Shown: piece by piece, positions 63,322 to 64,000 of the stretch | Layout: each line of letters begins with the position of its first letter | Position numbering within the stretch: the stretch's first letter is position 1 | DNA from: Pleomorphomonas sp. JP5 | GTDB lineage: Bacteria; Pseudomonadota; Alphaproteobacteria; Rhizobiales; Pleomorphomonadaceae | Direction: 5' to 3' | DNA: 64,000 nt | Assembly: GCF_023721815.1 (NCBI RefSeq) | Contig: NZ_JAMDLI010000008.1 | Coordinates: 1,115,206 to 1,179,205, forward strand | Translations under genes and position numbers: made by a program | Notes under the pieces: generated by a model | What the model saw: the letters and a program-made list of their open reading frames with translations, nothing else | Databases searched by the model: none | What the model was told of the DNA's origin: nothing

Positions 63322-64000
63322 ATGAAGCTTACCAAGATTCTGGCTGCCACGCTCGTGATTGGCGTTTCCGCCATGGCCACGGCGTCCTACGCCGCCGAGA
63401 AGGGCAAAGTCGGCATTGCCATGCCGACGCAGTCTTCGTCGCGCTGGATCTCCGACGGCCACAGCATGGTCGAGCAGTTCCAGGCCGCCGGCTTCGAGAC
63501 CGACCTTCAGTACGCTGAAGACGACATCCCGAACCAGCTGAACCAGATCGAGAACATGGTGACCAAGGGCGTCAACGTCCTCGTTGTTGCCTCGATCGAC
63601 GGCACGACCCTCACCGACATTCTCGCCAAGGCTCACGAGGCCGGCGTCAAGGTGTTCGCCTACGATCGCCTGATCCGCAACTCGCCGAACGTCGACTACT
63701 ACTCGACCTTCGACAACTTCCAGGTCGGCGTTCTCCAGGCTTCGTCGCTCGAGACCCCGCTCGGCCTCAAGGACGGCAAGGGCCCGTTCAACATCGAACT
63801 GTTCGCCGGCTCGCCCGACGACAACAACGCCACCTTCTTCTTCAATGGCGCCATGAGCGTCCTGAAGCCCTACATCGACAGCGGCAAGCTCGTCGTTCAG
63901 TCGGGCCAGACGGACTTCGCCCAGGTCGCCACGATGCGTTGGGATGGCGCCACCGCCCAGGCTCGCATGGATAACATCCTGTCGGCCAACTACACCGACA
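63322..64000 (+). CDS. chvE: ChvE-like multiple-sugar-binding periplasmic protein (5' part)
   Basis: The first 226 residues are visible and the frame runs off the window. A signal peptide ends near residue 24 (ATASYA before AEK). The sequence follows Agrobacterium ChvE closely: [53 protein letters not shown] and [20 protein letters not shown]. ChvE binds galactose, glucose, arabinose and xylose for import and, in Agrobacterium, for sensing by a kinase. GGGGGAGAGA precedes the ATG. Transporter genes (gguA/gguB) are expected beyond the window. Confidence 0.93.
   Translation, partial: MKLTKILAATLVIGVSAMATASYAAEKGKVGIAMPTQSSSRWISDGHSMVEQFQAAGFETDLQYAEDDIPNQLNQIENMVTKGVNVLVVASIDGTTLTDILAKAHEAGVKVFAYDRLIRNSPNVDYYSTFDNFQVGVLQASSLETPLGLKDGKGPFNIELFAGSPDDNNATFFFNGAMSVLKPYIDSGKLVVQSGQTDFAQVATMRWDGATAQARMDNILSANYTD

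Overview
The window looks like chromosome of a high-GC alphaproteobacterium of the order Hyphomicrobiales (Rhizobiales). The support is a PdhS/PleC-type cell-cycle kinase, an Irr-type iron box in front of bacterioferritin, a TGA-N9-TCA iron box in front of a Bfd-like ferredoxin, a ChvE-like sugar-binding protein, and many ABC uptake systems. The genus cannot be fixed from the sequence. Much of the window is devoted to scavenging sugars, polyols, polyamines and amino-acid derivatives.

Left part (1-5065): the tail of an IS110-type transposase lies beside chrA (chromate efflux). A minus-strand membrane-stress operon follows: a PspA-like protein with an extra N-terminal domain, a YqiJ-like membrane protein and a YqiK/flotillin protein, ending at a good intrinsic terminator.

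Polyol locus (5433-15782): a minus-strand operon (binding protein, zinc dehydrogenase, KbaZ-like protein, ATPase, permease) diverges from an FGGY kinase, a GatD-like dehydrogenase and a SorC regulator. The AT-rich gap between them carries a matched set of inverted repeats. A second sugar operon (16209-23115) has a binding protein, ATPase, permease, PfkB kinase, a second KbaZ-like protein and a DUF4432 protein, and ends at a strong terminator facing a LacI regulator. Neither locus has a KbaY/GatY catalytic aldolase, so the KbaZ-like proteins probably act alone, perhaps as tagatose-6-phosphate 4-epimerases.

Middle (23194-39874): between two LacI genes is a polar amino-acid ABC operon containing a glycosylasparaginase-type hydrolase, which suggests uptake and cleavage of glycosylated asparagine. 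Its promoter overlaps a LacI-type operator. Then come a soluble chemoreceptor-like coiled-coil protein, an aldo/keto reductase, a PTS EIIC-EAL fusion (candidate sugar-sensing c-di-GMP phosphodiesterase), a large PdhS-like histidine kinase, and the iron pair bfd/bfr.

Right part (40101-64000): potFGHI diverges from a putrescine catabolic operon (puuA, a class III aminotransferase, puuB). Next are the assimilatory sulfate genes (DUF2849-cysI-cysH-DUF934), an RND efflux pair, a ROK regulator divergent from an orphan xylose-type binding protein, a Nudix hydrolase, glmU, a 1.4 kb gap with a sharply AT-rich island, and the start of chvE, cut by the window end. No rRNA, tRNA or CRISPR array was recognised.
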